NCBI RefSeq assembly: GCF_001514235.1 | Contig: NZ_KQ948939.1 | Location: 115,825-179,824 of the forward strand | Length of the DNA stretch: 64,000 nucleotides | Source of the DNA: Streptomyces caeruleatus | GTDB taxonomy: Bacteria > Actinomycetota > Actinomycetes > Streptomycetales > Streptomycetaceae | Direction: 5' to 3' | Shown: positions 40,881 through 49,441 of the stretch, in pieces | How positions within the stretch are numbered: position 1 is the stretch's first letter | Layout: each line of letters starts with the position of its first letter | Translations under genes and position numbers: made by a program | The notes under the pieces: model-generated | What the model was told of the DNA's origin: nothing | Seen by the model: only the letters and a program-made list of their open reading frames with translations | The model's database searches: none

Positions 40881-43115
40881 ATGAGCCAGTCCTCCAACGC
40901 CCAGGCACAGGTCCAGCACGCGCAGCCCTCCGTGGGCTCCATAGCGGCGCACCGCCCGCACACGGTGTCGGCGGTCGTCTCCGACCTGGAACCCGACATC
41001 GACGCCGACCTCGACGCGTACGAGGTCACCGAGATCGAAGGTGTCCAGCTGCCCCAGGGCCGGTTCCTGGACCGGGAGCGCAGCTGGCTCGCGTTCAACG
41101 AGCGGGTCCTCGAACTCGCCGAGGACCCGAACACCCCGCTCCTCGAACGGGCGAACTTCCTGGCCATCTTCGCCAGCAACCTGGACGAGTTCTTCATGGT
41201 CCGCGTGGCCGGTCTGAAGCGCCGTATCGCCACCGGTGTCGCCACCCGGTCCGCGTCCGGCCTGCAGCCCCGCGAGGTCCTGGAGATGATCTGGGCACGC
41301 TCCCGCGAGCTCATGGCCCGGCACGCCGCCTGCTACCACGAGGACGTCGCCCCCGCGCTCGCGGAGGAGGGCATCCACCTGGTCCGCTGGAACGAGCTCA
41401 CCGAGAAGGAGCAGGCCCGCCTCTTCACGCTCTTCCGGCACCAGATCTTCCCGGTCCTGACCCCGCTGGCGGTCGACCCGGCACACCCGTTCCCGTACAT
41501 CTCCGGCCTGTCCATGAACCTGGCCGTGCGCGTCCGCAACCCCGTCAGCGGCACGCCGCACTTCGCCCGCGTGAAGGTGCCGCCGCTGCTCTCCCGCTTC
41601 CTGGAGGCCTCCCCCGGCCGGTTCGTCCCGCTGGAGGACGTCATCGGCGCCCACCTGGAGGAGCTGTTCCCGGGCATGGAGGTGCTGGAGCACCACGCCT
41701 TCCGGGTCACCCGCAACGAGGACCTGGAGGTCGAGGAGGACGACGCCGAGAACCTGCTCCAGGCCCTGGAGAAGGAGCTCATGCGGCGCCGCTTCGGGCC
41801 GCCGGTGCGCCTGGAGGTCGAGGAGAACATCAACCAGGAGGTCCTGGACCTGCTGGTGCGCGAGCTGAAGATCAGCGAGGCCGAGGTCTACCCGCTCACC
41901 GGCCCCCTGGACCTCACCGGCCTCTTCCGCATCGCCTCCATCGACCGGCCCGAGCTGAAGTACCCGAAGTTCGTCGCGGGCACCCACCGTGACCTCGCCG
42001 AGGTGGAGTCCGCGTCCGCGCCGGACATCTTCGCCGCCCTGCGCAACCGGGACGTCCTGCTCCACCACCCGTACGACTCCTTCTCCACCTCCGTGCAGGC
42101 GTTCCTGGAGCAGGCGGCCGACGACCCGGACGTCCTCGCGATCAAGCAGACGCTGTACCGGACCTCCGGCGACTCCCCCATAGTCAACGCGCTCATCGAC
42201 GCCGCCGAGGCCGGCAAGCAGGTCCTCGTCCTGGTCGAGATCAAGGCCCGCTTCGACGAGCACGCCAACATCAAGTGGGCGCGCAAGCTGGAGGAGGCCG
42301 GCTGCCATGTGGTCTACGGCCTCGTCGGCCTGAAGACCCACTGCAAGCTGTCCCTCGTCGTCCGCCAGGAGGGCGAGACGCTACGGCGGTACAGCCACGT
42401 CGGCACCGGCAACTACCACCCGAAGACGGCACGGCTGTACGAGGACCTGGGCCTGCTGACGGCCGACCCGCAGGTCGGCGCGGACCTCTCGGACCTCTTC
42501 AACCGCCTGTCCGGCTACTCGCGCCGCGAGACCTACCGCCGCCTGCTGGTGGCCCCCAAGTCCCTGCGCGACGGCCTGGTCTCGCGGATCAACAAGGAGG
42601 TCCAGCACCACCGTGCCGGGCGTCCTGCCTACATCCGCATCAAGGTCAACTCCATGGTCGACGAGGCGATCATCGACGCCTGCTACGGCGCGTCCCAGGC
42701 GGGCGTGCCGGTCGACATCTGGGTCCGCGGCATCTGCGCGATCCGCCCGGGCGTGACCGGACTGTCGGAGAACATCCGCGTCCGCTCGGTCCTCGGCCGC
42801 TTCCTCGAACACTCCCGGGTCTTCGCCTTCGGCAACGGCGGCGAGCCCGAGGTGTGGTTCGGCAGCGCCGACATGATGCACCGCAACCTCGACCGCCGTA
42901 TCGAAGCCCTGGTCAGGGTCACGGACCCGGCCCACCGCGCCGCGCTCAACCGGCTCCTGGAGACCGGTATGTCCGACACCACCGCGTCCTGGCACCTCGG
43001 CCCGGACGGCGAGTGGACCCGGCACGCGACGGACACGGAGGGCCAGCCCTTGCGCAACGTCCAGGAGATGCTCATAGACGCCCGGAGGCGCCGGCGTGGC
43101 ACAGCAACACCTTGA
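40881..43115 (+). CDS. ppk: Polyphosphate kinase 1
   Basis: The product has 744 residues from the ATG at 40881, matching the start of known Streptomyces Ppk (MSQ..NAQAQVQHAQPSVGSI); an ATG at 40743 would add a low-complexity head. Landmarks are RSWLAFNERVLELA, the autophosphorylated His506 in YSHVGTGNYHPKTA, a second active-site His644 in FLEHSRVFAFGNGG, and the phospholipase D-like C-terminal domains. It reversibly transfers the gamma phosphate of ATP to polyphosphate, buffering energy and phosphate, and in Streptomyces affects antibiotic production. The CHAD gene overlaps its end by 20 bases. Confidence 0.95.
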   Translation: MSQSSNAQAQVQHAQPSVGSIAAHRPHTVSAVVSDLEPDIDADLDAYEVTEIEGVQLPQGRFLDRERSWLAFNERVLELAEDPNTPLLERANFLAIFASNLDEFFMVRVAGLKRRIATGVATRSASGLQPREVLEMIWARSRELMARHAACYHEDVAPALAEEGIHLVRWNELTEKEQARLFTLFRHQIFPVLTPLAVDPAHPFPYISGLSMNLAVRVRNPVSGTPHFARVKVPPLLSRFLEASPGRFVPLEDVIGAHLEELFPGMEVLEHHAFRVTRNEDLEVEEDDAENLLQALEKELMRRRFGPPVRLEVEENINQEVLDLLVRELKISEAEVYPLTGPLDLTGLFRIASIDRPELKYPKFVAGTHRDLAEVESASAPDIFAALRNRDVLLHHPYDSFSTSVQAFLEQAADDPDVLAIKQTLYRTSGDSPIVNALIDAAEAGKQVLVLVEIKARFDEHANIKWARKLEEAGCHVVYGLVGLKTHCKLSLVVRQEGETLRRYSHVGTGNYHPKTARLYEDLGLLTADPQVGADLSDLFNRLSGYSRRETYRRLLVAPKSLRDGLVSRINKEVQHHRAGRPAYIRIKVNSMVDEAIIDACYGASQAGVPVDIWVRGICAIRPGVTGLSENIRVRSVLGRFLEHSRVFAFGNGGEPEVWFGSADMMHRNLDRRIEALVRVTDPAHRAALNRLLETGMSDTTASWHLGPDGEWTRHATDTEGQPLRNVQEMLIDARRRRRGTATP

Positions 43116-44769
43116 TCCGACGGACCCCACGGCCGGGGCGGTGACCGGGGACGCCCTCGCGGGCTACCTGCGCGCCCAGGCCACGGAGTTCCTCCGCGCC
43201 CTGCGGCTGCACCGGGAGACCGGGGGCGGCGCGTCCAACGGCACGGAGGAGTCCGTCGACGCGGCCCGCGCCCTGCGCCGCTCGGCCCGCCGCATCAGCG
43301 CCAGCCTGCACACGTTCCGCCCCTTGCTGGACCCCGACTGGTCGGAAGCCATCCGCCCCGAACTGGCCTGGCTCTCCGGCACCCTGGCCATGGAACACGC
43401 CTACGCCGCCCGCCTGGACCGCCTCCTCCTGGCCCTGCACCGCTTGTCGGGAGCACCGGTACTGCCGGCCCAGATGCCCACGCCGGACGTACTGGGCGCG
43501 AGCGCGGGGGGCGGTTCGGCGGGGGTGGCCGTGGGGAACCGCCCCGACGGGCCGAGGGCGAGCGGCAACACGGCACCTCCGGGAAGCCGCGACGCCGCCA
43601 CGACGGGCGGCCGCGCCGACGCTCCGACGGGGAGCCACGCCAACGCGACAGCCGGCGACCGCGCCGACACAACAACAGGAAGCCGCGCCAACGCGACAGC
43701 CGGCGACCGCGCCGACACAACAACAGGAAGCCGCACCAACGCGACTGCCGGCGACCGCGCCGACACAACAACAGGAAGCCGCACCAACACGACAGCCGGC
43801 GACCGTGGCGACACCGCCGCGACCAGCCGCACCGACACGGCCACGAGCAGCCGTACCGAGGCAGCCACGAGCAGCCGGGCAGCCGCAGCCGCGAGCGTCC
43901 GTGTGGACTCGGCCGCAGGCAACCGGGCGGACATCGCTGCGGGCAACCGCGCCGACCAAGCCGCGGGCAACCGCGCCAACGCGGGCGCGGGTGGCCGGGC
44001 GGACCTGGCCGCGGGCGGCCGGGCCACCACAGCCGCGGGCGGACGTACAGGCGTAGCCGCGGGCAGTCGTGCCGCCGGGGCGGCGTCCGTCCCGCACAGG
44101 GCGGCACCCGGCTCCGCCACCCACCCGGCGCCCACCCCCGACCGCGGCAACCTGACAGTGGGCGCGGCCAAAGCAGGCGCCCTGCTCGACCGCCAGCTGA
44201 CCCTCGCCCGGACCCGAGCTCACTCCAGCGCCCTCCAGGCCCTCGGAAGCAGCCGCTTCCACGCCGTCGCGGACAGCATCGCCGTACTGGCCAGCGAGGT
44301 CCTCCTCACGCCCGCCGCGGCCACCACCGACCTGCGCCCCCTCGCGGCGGCCGCCGAGGAGCGCCTCACCGACGCGGTGGCGGCACTCCCGCTGGTGACC
44401 GCCGGCCACCCCTACAACGCGGAGGCCCTGATCCACGGCCTCTCCCCGGACCCGGCCCCGCATCCGCAGGACGCCCCCTGGCACCAGGTCCGCCTGCTGC
44501 TGCGCCTGCACCGCTACGCCCGCGAGGTCCTGCACGGCGACACCGACCCCGTGGACGTACGGCTGCTCGCGGCCGGCCAGTCCCTGAACCGGCACCGCGA
44601 CGCCTCCGAGGCGGCGGCCGCCGCGGCGCAGGCGGCGCGCACCCCGCGCATCGCCCCGGCGACGGCGTACGCCCTCGGCGTGCTGCACGCCGACCAGCGG
44701 CACGAGGTGGAGGCCGCACGGTTCGCGTTCCAGCAGTGCTGGCAACGGCAGACGGTGGGCACGCCCTAG
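43096..44769 (+). CDS. CHAD domain protein with a long tandem-repeat insert
   Basis: The 557-residue protein starts with GTG at 43096 inside the end of ppk. Residues 1-130 (SVDAARALRRSARRISASLH, TFRPLL, ELAWLSGTLAMEHAYAARLD) and 350-557 (ARTRAHSSALQALGSSRFHA, LRLHRYAREVLH) are the two halves of a CHAD helical domain, whose His/Arg/Lys lining binds polyphosphate. Between them lies about 200 residues of Ala/Gly/Arg/Asp/Thr repeat, including a 16-residue unit repeated three to four times. CHAD proteins occur next to ppk and on polyphosphate granules. The insert makes this protein larger than usual and is probably disordered. Confidence 0.9.
   Translation: MAQQHLDPTDPTAGAVTGDALAGYLRAQATEFLRALRLHRETGGGASNGTEESVDAARALRRSARRISASLHTFRPLLDPDWSEAIRPELAWLSGTLAMEHAYAARLDRLLLALHRLSGAPVLPAQMPTPDVLGASAGGGSAGVAVGNRPDGPRASGNTAPPGSRDAATTGGRADAPTGSHANATAGDRADTTTGSRANATAGDRADTTTGSRTNATAGDRADTTTGSRTNTTAGDRGDTAATSRTDTATSSRTEAATSSRAAAAASVRVDSAAGNRADIAAGNRADQAAGNRANAGAGGRADLAAGGRATTAAGGRTGVAAGSRAAGAASVPHRAAPGSATHPAPTPDRGNLTVGAAKAGALLDRQLTLARTRAHSSALQALGSSRFHAVADSIAVLASEVLLTPAAATTDLRPLAAAAEERLTDAVAALPLVTAGHPYNAEALIHGLSPDPAPHPQDAPWHQVRLLLRLHRYAREVLHGDTDPVDVRLLAAGQSLNRHRDASEAAAAAAQAARTPRIAPATAYALGVLHADQRHEVEAARFAFQQCWQRQTVGTP
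43642..43833. repeat. 48-bp tandem repeat in the CHAD gene
   Basis: Units starting aacgcgacagccggcgaccg begin at 43642, 43690 and 43738, with a diverged fourth at 43786, an exact 48-bp period. Each encodes the 16 residues NATAGDRADTTTGSR plus Ala or Thr. Degenerate shorter GNRAD/GSR-type repeats continue to about 44060. Confidence 0.95.
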
Positions 44770-44816
44770 GCCGGGTACTCCGACCAGGCCCACCCCGGCA
44801 GAAGGAGGCATCTCCG

Positions 44817-44936
44817 GTGACGTACGCCAACGACCCCACCGTCCAAGCGGCCGGCTGCGTCCTGTGGCGCCGTTCGCCGGTCGACGGTCAGCTGGAGATA
44901 TGCCTCATCCACCGGCCGAAATGCGACGAATCGTAG
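44817..44936 (+). pseudogene. 5' fragment of host Nudix gene, interrupted by the integrated element
   Basis: The gene starts with GTG at 44817 after AAGGAGG. It reads VQAAGCVLWRRSPVDGQLEI, CLIHRPK, the first third of a MutT-type Nudix hydrolase, then leaves the family at about 44922 (CDES, stop). The remaining coding sequence resumes at 49945. Joining 44817-44922 with 49945-50261 restores a 140-residue frame reading CLIHRPK-YADWSHPKGKLK. As it stands the fragment makes a 39-aa product without the Nudix box. Confidence 0.93.
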
Positions 44937-44940
44937 CATC
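44905..44940. other. Inferred attL junction
   Basis: Host Nudix coding sequence runs to ccggccgaa, then the shared AT at 44921-44922, then element sequence gcgacgaatcgtagcatc. The crossover is placed by restoring the host reading frame; serine integrases share only a few core bases, so it could shift by one or two bases. Confidence 0.75.
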
Positions 44941-44970
44941 ACTAATCACGGTGCACTACGATGCCGACGC

Positions 44971-46701
44971 ATGATCGACACCCGGAACCCGGCACGGCCG
45001 TCGAAGACGTTCTCCCGCTCCTACCTCGCTCCTGAGCTGCAAGCGCACCTGGCCCAGGGGGGCACGGTTGAGGAGTGGCTGGGCGGGAGAACGCCCATCG
45101 CGTCCATGGCCCGCATCTCGGCCGACCGGTTGAAGGGTGACGCGATCGGCGTAAACCGCCAGCACAAGAACAACGCACGCAACGCAGCCCTGCACAACTG
45201 CGCCGTCGTCGTGTGCTACGAGGACAACAACATCACGGCAGCCAAGCGTGAGGTCATCCGTCCCGCGTTCCTTCAAATGATCAAAGACATTACCCACGGC
45301 CACGAGGAAGAGACAGGTATCCCGCTCAAGGGCTGTATCGCGGTGGAACGGGAGCGGGTATACCGACTCCCCCGTGACTTCGTCGCCCTCCAGGACGCGT
45401 TGGTCCTGAACGGGACAGGGACCTTCATCGAAGACAAGACTCCCCTGAATCTCGTGGACGATGACGGCACAATCATCGCCGGCCTGGTGACCTCCGGAAC
45501 GGGTGAGGCAGAGGTTCGCAAGGTTCGGAACAGGACGAAGCGCAACGCCAAGGACCGGGCCGAGGAAGGGGGCGTTCCTGGCGGCCCCCGCCGATTCGGC
45601 TGGCTCGGCGCAGACAGTCGAGAAGGACGCCTGAACAACGAGAAGAGGAACCCCGCCGAGTGGCCCCACCTGATCACGATGATCAAGAAGCGGCGGGACG
45701 GCCGTTCTTGGCGGCACATCACGGGCTGGATCAACCGGGAGAAGGACGAGAACGGAAACCCCATCCTCACTGCCCGGGGCGGTAAATGGTCCGAACAAGG
45801 CGTAAAGGGCGCGGTCACTAATCCTGCCTGGTGGGGTGGCCGGATCCTTGACGGGGAACTAGTCAAGGATCCCAACACAGGAGAGCCCAGGCTAGGCAAG
45901 TGGGAGTACGCCGACCCCGAGGTTGACGAGGTCGACTACGAAACCTGGAAACAGATCATGGCCGATGTGCGCGCGAACCGCCTGCACCGAGGAATGACCA
46001 ATCCGCGTACTGCCGAAGCAACAGAGGGCGAGACTACCCGGGTTGGAAAGTACCTCTTCTCAGGGATACTCCGATGCGGCCGGATCAATGATCTCGACGA
46101 AGTGTGCTACTCAAAGCTCAACGGAAATAAGGCCACCGGGAAGAACGCCAAGTATGGCGACTATTACCGGTGCGGCGATGCCAACTGCAAGGGTGTGGGA
46201 CGTCGCGTGGCACCGGTCGACAGTTTCCTTGAAGAGCTGGTTCTGGCCTATCTGGACAAGCATTTTTCAGGCACGAAGCCCGAAGTCAGGCCGTGGAGGG
46301 GAAAAGGCAAACTGTCCGGGCTCATCGTCCAGCGCAGGAAAATCAAGGACTCTGTGGCAAACGGAGAGGCCGACTGGGACGACGTACACGACATGATCAC
46401 GCGCCTGAACAGGAACATCAAGACGCTTGAAGCAGAGGAACAAGAACACCTCCGGGCAGAGTCCAAGAGGAACCTTATTCGGGGCTGGAACCGAGACAAG
46501 TGGGACCTAATGGAGCTGGACGAGAAGAAGGAAGTCATCTCTCAGGTTCTGACCTCCGTCGCGGTTCTCCCAGTTCCGAAGGAGCGAGGCGACAAGGCCC
46601 CGTTTGACCCCAACCTCTTGCAGGTCTCCTGGAGGAAAGACAAGCCAGCTAATCCTCAGAGCGAAGACCAAGAATCGCTGCCAAAATCCGGCGCTGCATA
46701 G
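44971..46701 (+). CDS. Large serine recombinase (integrase)
   Basis: The 576-residue protein has an N-terminal resolvase domain (MARISADRLKGDAIGVNRQH, with the nucleophile Ser about residue 50, then YEDNNITAAKREVIRPAFLQ and IAVERERVYRLPRD), a recombinase domain (GGVPGGPRRFGWLG, WRHITGWINRE, WSEQGVKGAVTNPAWWG), a zinc ribbon (FSGILRCGRINDLDEVC, YYRCGDANCKG) and a coiled-coil region. It catalyses attP x attB recombination. The start lies 48 bases inside the left end. TACGAT eight bases before the ATG, with no ribosome site, suggests a leaderless mRNA driven from the att region itself. Confidence 0.94.
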   Translation: MIDTRNPARPSKTFSRSYLAPELQAHLAQGGTVEEWLGGRTPIASMARISADRLKGDAIGVNRQHKNNARNAALHNCAVVVCYEDNNITAAKREVIRPAFLQMIKDITHGHEEETGIPLKGCIAVERERVYRLPRDFVALQDALVLNGTGTFIEDKTPLNLVDDDGTIIAGLVTSGTGEAEVRKVRNRTKRNAKDRAEEGGVPGGPRRFGWLGADSREGRLNNEKRNPAEWPHLITMIKKRRDGRSWRHITGWINREKDENGNPILTARGGKWSEQGVKGAVTNPAWWGGRILDGELVKDPNTGEPRLGKWEYADPEVDEVDYETWKQIMADVRANRLHRGMTNPRTAEATEGETTRVGKYLFSGILRCGRINDLDEVCYSKLNGNKATGKNAKYGDYYRCGDANCKGVGRRVAPVDSFLEELVLAYLDKHFSGTKPEVRPWRGKGKLSGLIVQRRKIKDSVANGEADWDDVHDMITRLNRNIKTLEAEEQEHLRAESKRNLIRGWNRDKWDLMELDEKKEVISQVLTSVAVLPVPKERGDKAPFDPNLLQVSWRKDKPANPQSEDQESLPKSGAA

Positions 46702-46882
46702 GACTCGGTTCAGGAGCATTGGCTAGCTGAGCCTGCACCCATTCATCTATCGATACAAGAGATTTACCACTCCAGGCTCCCGGCTTCCCACCGGGGGTTT
46801 CCTGTATTCGTATCGACACTTCGTCCGATTCGCCGACCAGAACACCGGAATGGGAGTATTCCGCGTTTTGCTCAGGCGGCAT
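46649..46882 (-). CDS. Small element protein with APEPS-QR motif, 77 aa
   Basis: The ATG at 46882 lies inside the last codons of the RepSA remnant (11-base overlap), so it was coupled to that gene. The C-terminal half (VSIDEWVQAQLANAPEPSPM, QRRILAAILGL) matches the 53-aa protein at 49280 (VSVADWVAAELERAPEPSEE, QRGVLSALL), defining a small family carried twice by this element. The gene ends antisense to the last 53 bases of the integrase. Function unknown; the region could be an interaction helix pair. Confidence 0.7.
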   Translation of the reverse strand: MPPEQNAEYSHSGVLVGESDEVSIRIQETPGGKPGAWSGKSLVSIDEWVQAQLANAPEPSPMQRRILAAILGLRSED

Positions 46883-47455
46883 ACTTCCAGCCTTCGGCGA
46901 TCATGTCTCTTCTGATTTCGCGCAGGGCGGCTAGGTCTTCGGCTATGCCGACTGCCATGTCTGCTTCGGCCGGGGAGTGCCCGGAGCCGACGTAGCGCCA
47001 GGCGGTTTCGGTGACGGTGTCTCTGTCCTCCACGGCGAGGACGCCACCGCCCTGGTAGTCCGCGCGGACCGCGCGCAGGGCGCCGTAAGTGGTCGAGTAC
47101 TGGCGGGATTTGGTGAGGACCTGGCCCCGGTATCCGAGCGTGTGTGCCCAGGCCCGGAGCCTGAGTTCCTCCAGCTCGACCAGGCCGCCCAGGCGCCAGC
47201 AGGCAGCCATGAGGGCGCGCAGGTGGGCGTTGACGGGCGCGAGGCGGATGCTGTCGAAGTCGTTGATGCGGTAGTCGATGCCGCCAGTCCGCTCGCCGGT
47301 TGCCGGGGAGTAAGGGGTGTGCACCTCGAGGAGGTCAGCAGCCGACCGCACGGTGCCTTCGAGGAGTTCGGTCGTGGCCCACAGCGGCGGGGCAAGGAAG
47401 GGCCGTCAGGCCCGTCGAGCCGGATCACCGCATGGAAGTGCACGGCGCCCCAGAG
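46872..47455 (-). pseudogene. RepSA-type replication initiator remnant
   Basis: The minus-strand sequence reads WGAVHFHAVIRLDGPDGP, then after a one-base frame slip near 47396-47405, PPLWATTELLEGTVRSAADL and, further on, INDFDSIRLAPVNAHLRALM, AACWRLGGL and TLGYRGQVLTKSRQYSTTYG. These are hallmarks of RepSA initiators of pSAM2-like elements, which start rolling-circle replication. The usual N-terminal half is missing, and an internal part is missing too between SPATGERT and DYRINDF (inferred from the family). Only about 190 of some 450-550 residues remain, so it cannot function. Confidence 0.85.
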
Positions 47456-47740
47456 ATCTCCCAAAGCGTGCTCGACACCGGGGAGGCAGTACCGACCGCG
47501 AAGGCCGACAGCTACGCACTCGGAGCAAGTCTGTTCATCAGTGCCACGGGCTGGCGAGCCGTTGCCTACCCCGACGACGCGTCCCGCGAAGAACAGCGGC
47601 AAGCGGTAGTTGAGGGTCCACACCGCCCAGTGAACGTTCCGGGTGTCCTCGGCAAGCTCATCGAGCACATGCTCAGTCCCGCCCCGGACGACCGTCCGAC
47701 GCTTGCCGAGGTCTGTGACGCATTCAGAGCCGAGCTGTAG
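47432..47740 (+). pseudogene. Ser/Thr protein kinase C-lobe fragment
   Basis: The frame reads GAPEISQSVLDTGEAVPTAK, ADSYALGASLFISATGW and LIEHMLSPAPDDRPTLAEVC, equivalent to the APE motif, the D-x-x-A-L-G helix F and the final Arg-containing helix of a Hanks-type kinase. The N-lobe, catalytic loop and DFG are absent. It abuts the truncated RepSA gene head on, so this point is a rearrangement junction. Confidence 0.78.
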
Positions 47741-48396
47741 CTCACACGTATGTTGCCAATGCGGGCGCCGCTCAGAGGCTGCCGTACCGGTCCGCGACAT
47801 CGAACGGCCGAGCGGGCCCGGCTTTCAGTGACAGCTTCCCCAAACCTCACAGCCCATACGTGCAGAGATGTCTGCACGTGCGTTCATCGGGTGATGAAAA
47901 GAAGCCTCTTGCTGCGATCATGGCAGGACCAGGGTCGACCCCGTCGAGTCCGATCACCGAGTTCTGAAGATCCGCAGAGTGTCATCAAAGAACAGCCAAC
48001 TCACTGCCGCGTCCCTCGTGCTGACGGCCGCCTTCGGCCACCTCGGCGACGTCATCGGACGCGGACGATCCGACGGCTGTGGTGCCTTGGCGGAGCGGGT
48101 TGTCGCGCCGCAGATCGCGGTGGAGTCTCCCGGCTCGGGCCCGCTCCTGCGCACCGCGGAAGTCAAGGTCGAGCGGCAGGCCACGGACGGCTGAAGAGAA
48201 CTAGTGCTTTCTCGGGAGCCGGACCGGGCCGGTTGCACACCCGCCTGCCCGCCAATGCCGTCTTCAAGGACCGCCGAGTTCGAGGAGTGGTTCGCGCCGT
48301 GCCCGCGCACCGCCGTGACGTCCTACAGCGTCACGCCCTGGTCCCTGTAGGCATCGAAGAGTATTCATCCGTATAAGAGAGAGTGGTGAGGGCCCA
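47741..48396. other. 656-base stretch of the element without a convincing gene
   Basis: A perfect hairpin acgtgcaga-gatg-tctgcacgt lies at 47858-47879. A 71-aa frame from a GTG at 47979 (to 48194) has no ribosome site; a 31-aa frame at 48255-48350 (TAEFEEWFAPCPRTAVTSYS) hints at a DUF6879-like remnant. gtataag at about 48371 may be the -10 of the next gene. Most of the region looks decayed. Confidence 0.5.
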
Positions 48397-48816
48397 GTGC
48401 TCAGCCTGAAGAGCAAGACGGCAATGTTGTTGATCGGATCGGCACTGATCGGCGGGCTGACTCCGGGAGTCGCTTCGGCTGCCTCGTATCCGTCGGTGAT
48501 GCTGCAGGTCTGCAACAACTATCAAGATTCCGCCGAAGCGTTCGTCAGGATCACGGGCATCAACCAGAACGGCGTCCGAGTAGAAGCGCCCGGCCTGTAC
48601 ATTCCCCGCAACCAGTGCAGGACCTGGCAGAACGTCACGTTCGATTACAAGACCTCTGACTACTGGTGGAAGACAGATCAGATCATCACGGTCTTCAACA
48701 ATCGCGTCATCAAGGACAGCGGTACCAGTGGTCACACTGACCCCCGGAACAGTACCTTCCGCATTCCGCGGTCTGCCCCGAACGGTGGTGTCCAGCGGGC
48801 CACCCTGAACCCGTAG
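48397..48816 (+). CDS. Small secreted protein of the element
   Basis: The 139-residue product starts with GTG at 48397 after GAGGG. A Sec signal (LKSKTAMLLIGSALIGGLTP, GVASA) is cleaved before ASYPSV. The mature part has two Cys residues, probably one disulfide, and aromatic strand segments (YIPRNQCRTWQNVTFDYKTS, DYWWKTDQ). No family is recognised. The intact signal, good start and a terminator downstream mark it as an expressed cargo gene in an otherwise decayed region. Confidence 0.75.
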   Translation: MLSLKSKTAMLLIGSALIGGLTPGVASAASYPSVMLQVCNNYQDSAEAFVRITGINQNGVRVEAPGLYIPRNQCRTWQNVTFDYKTSDYWWKTDQIITVFNNRVIKDSGTSGHTDPRNSTFRIPRSAPNGGVQRATLNP

Positions 48817-48884
48817 GGCGCGTGTGTCCTCACGGCCTCGGGGAGGGGACAGTGATCGCCCCGGTCGGGCCGTGACATGAGATG

Positions 48885-48933
48885 GACCGCACAGGTCAGG
48901 TGAGTTGTGAAGCTGACCTGTGCCCGTGCGGTC
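48885..48933 (+). terminator. Interrupted-stem terminator after the secreted protein
   Basis: acaggtcag (48891-48899) pairs with ctgacctgt (48913-48921) and gaccgc (48885-48890) with gcggtc (48928-48933), with a six-base bulge. It lies about 70 bases after the stop. The remaining bases to 49061 hold no gene. Confidence 0.75.
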
Positions 48934-49061
48934 TGCCCTGTCCGGCGTCTGCCGCGCACATCAGTCGAGCTGGTGGGGTTGGTTGACCGGGCCGTCGTAC
49001 GTTCCTCAGAGCACCCATGGCACTTGAGGCAGCACCACCTCTGACCTGCGTCATACCCCTG

Positions 49062-49283
49062 TCATACGGAGTCCTTAGTCCTGTAGTACACCCTCACATC
49101 CGGTATGGCGCCGAGCTTCTCGTGTCCGTTCACCCAGGCCAGTTCGAGGATGTTGGCCGCGAGGTTCAGCGCCCACTTGGTGGCGTCACTGTCGTTCATG
49201 TCGGTATGACCGATGACGCGGAGCGCACGGGAGAGCTTCTCGTCCCGGCGAACCGAGAGCCTCTTGGGAGACTTGTCTGTCAT
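49062..49283 (-). CDS. 73-aa element protein, possible ribbon-helix-helix
   Basis: The ATG at 49283 overlaps the stop of the 53-aa gene by four bases. The start KRLSVRRDEKLSRALRVIGH looks like a short strand followed by a helix, and DMNDSDATKWALNLAANILE forms a second helix, compatible with an RHH DNA-binding or antitoxin-like protein. It is the last gene of the Nudix operon. Function unknown; regulation of the element is a reasonable guess. Confidence 0.7.
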   Translation of the reverse strand: MTDKSPKRLSVRRDEKLSRALRVIGHTDMNDSDATKWALNLAANILELAWVNGHEKLGAIPDVRVYYRTKDSV

Positions 49284-49441
49284 GCCGCCCGCCCCACCGA
49301 GGGACCCGTGTTGAGCAGGGCGCTCAACACGCCCCGCTGTTCCTCGCTCGGCTCGGGCGCCCTCTCCAGTTCAGCGGCCACCCAGTCAGCGACGCTCACG
49401 GTCGACGTTCCCTCCCAGCGTCGCTCTAGCTGTTCCGACAT
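49280..49441 (-). CDS. 53-aa element protein with APEPS-QR motif
   Basis: The ATG at 49441 shares a base with the Nudix stop codon (TGATG) and its own stop overlaps the next start, so it sits between two coupled genes. Its core VSVADWVAAELERAPEPSEE, QRGVLSALL matches the end of the 77-aa protein at 46649. The gene is too short for most gene callers. Function unknown. Confidence 0.72.
   Translation of the reverse strand: MSEQLERRWEGTSTVSVADWVAAELERAPEPSEEQRGVLSALLNTGPSVGRAA

Noticed and set aside
43642..43833. Regular 48-bp repeat considered as a CRISPR array
   Set aside because: Units are contiguous and in frame inside a coding region, with no spacers and no cas genes.
43295..44107. Minus-strand Arg/Cys/Gly-rich frames with striking repeats
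   Set aside because: They are the reverse reading of the CHAD gene repeat; they carry no start signals.
47979..48194. 71-codon plus-strand frame in the element
   Set aside because: No ribosome site, no protein-like pattern and no conserved motif; more likely decayed sequence.
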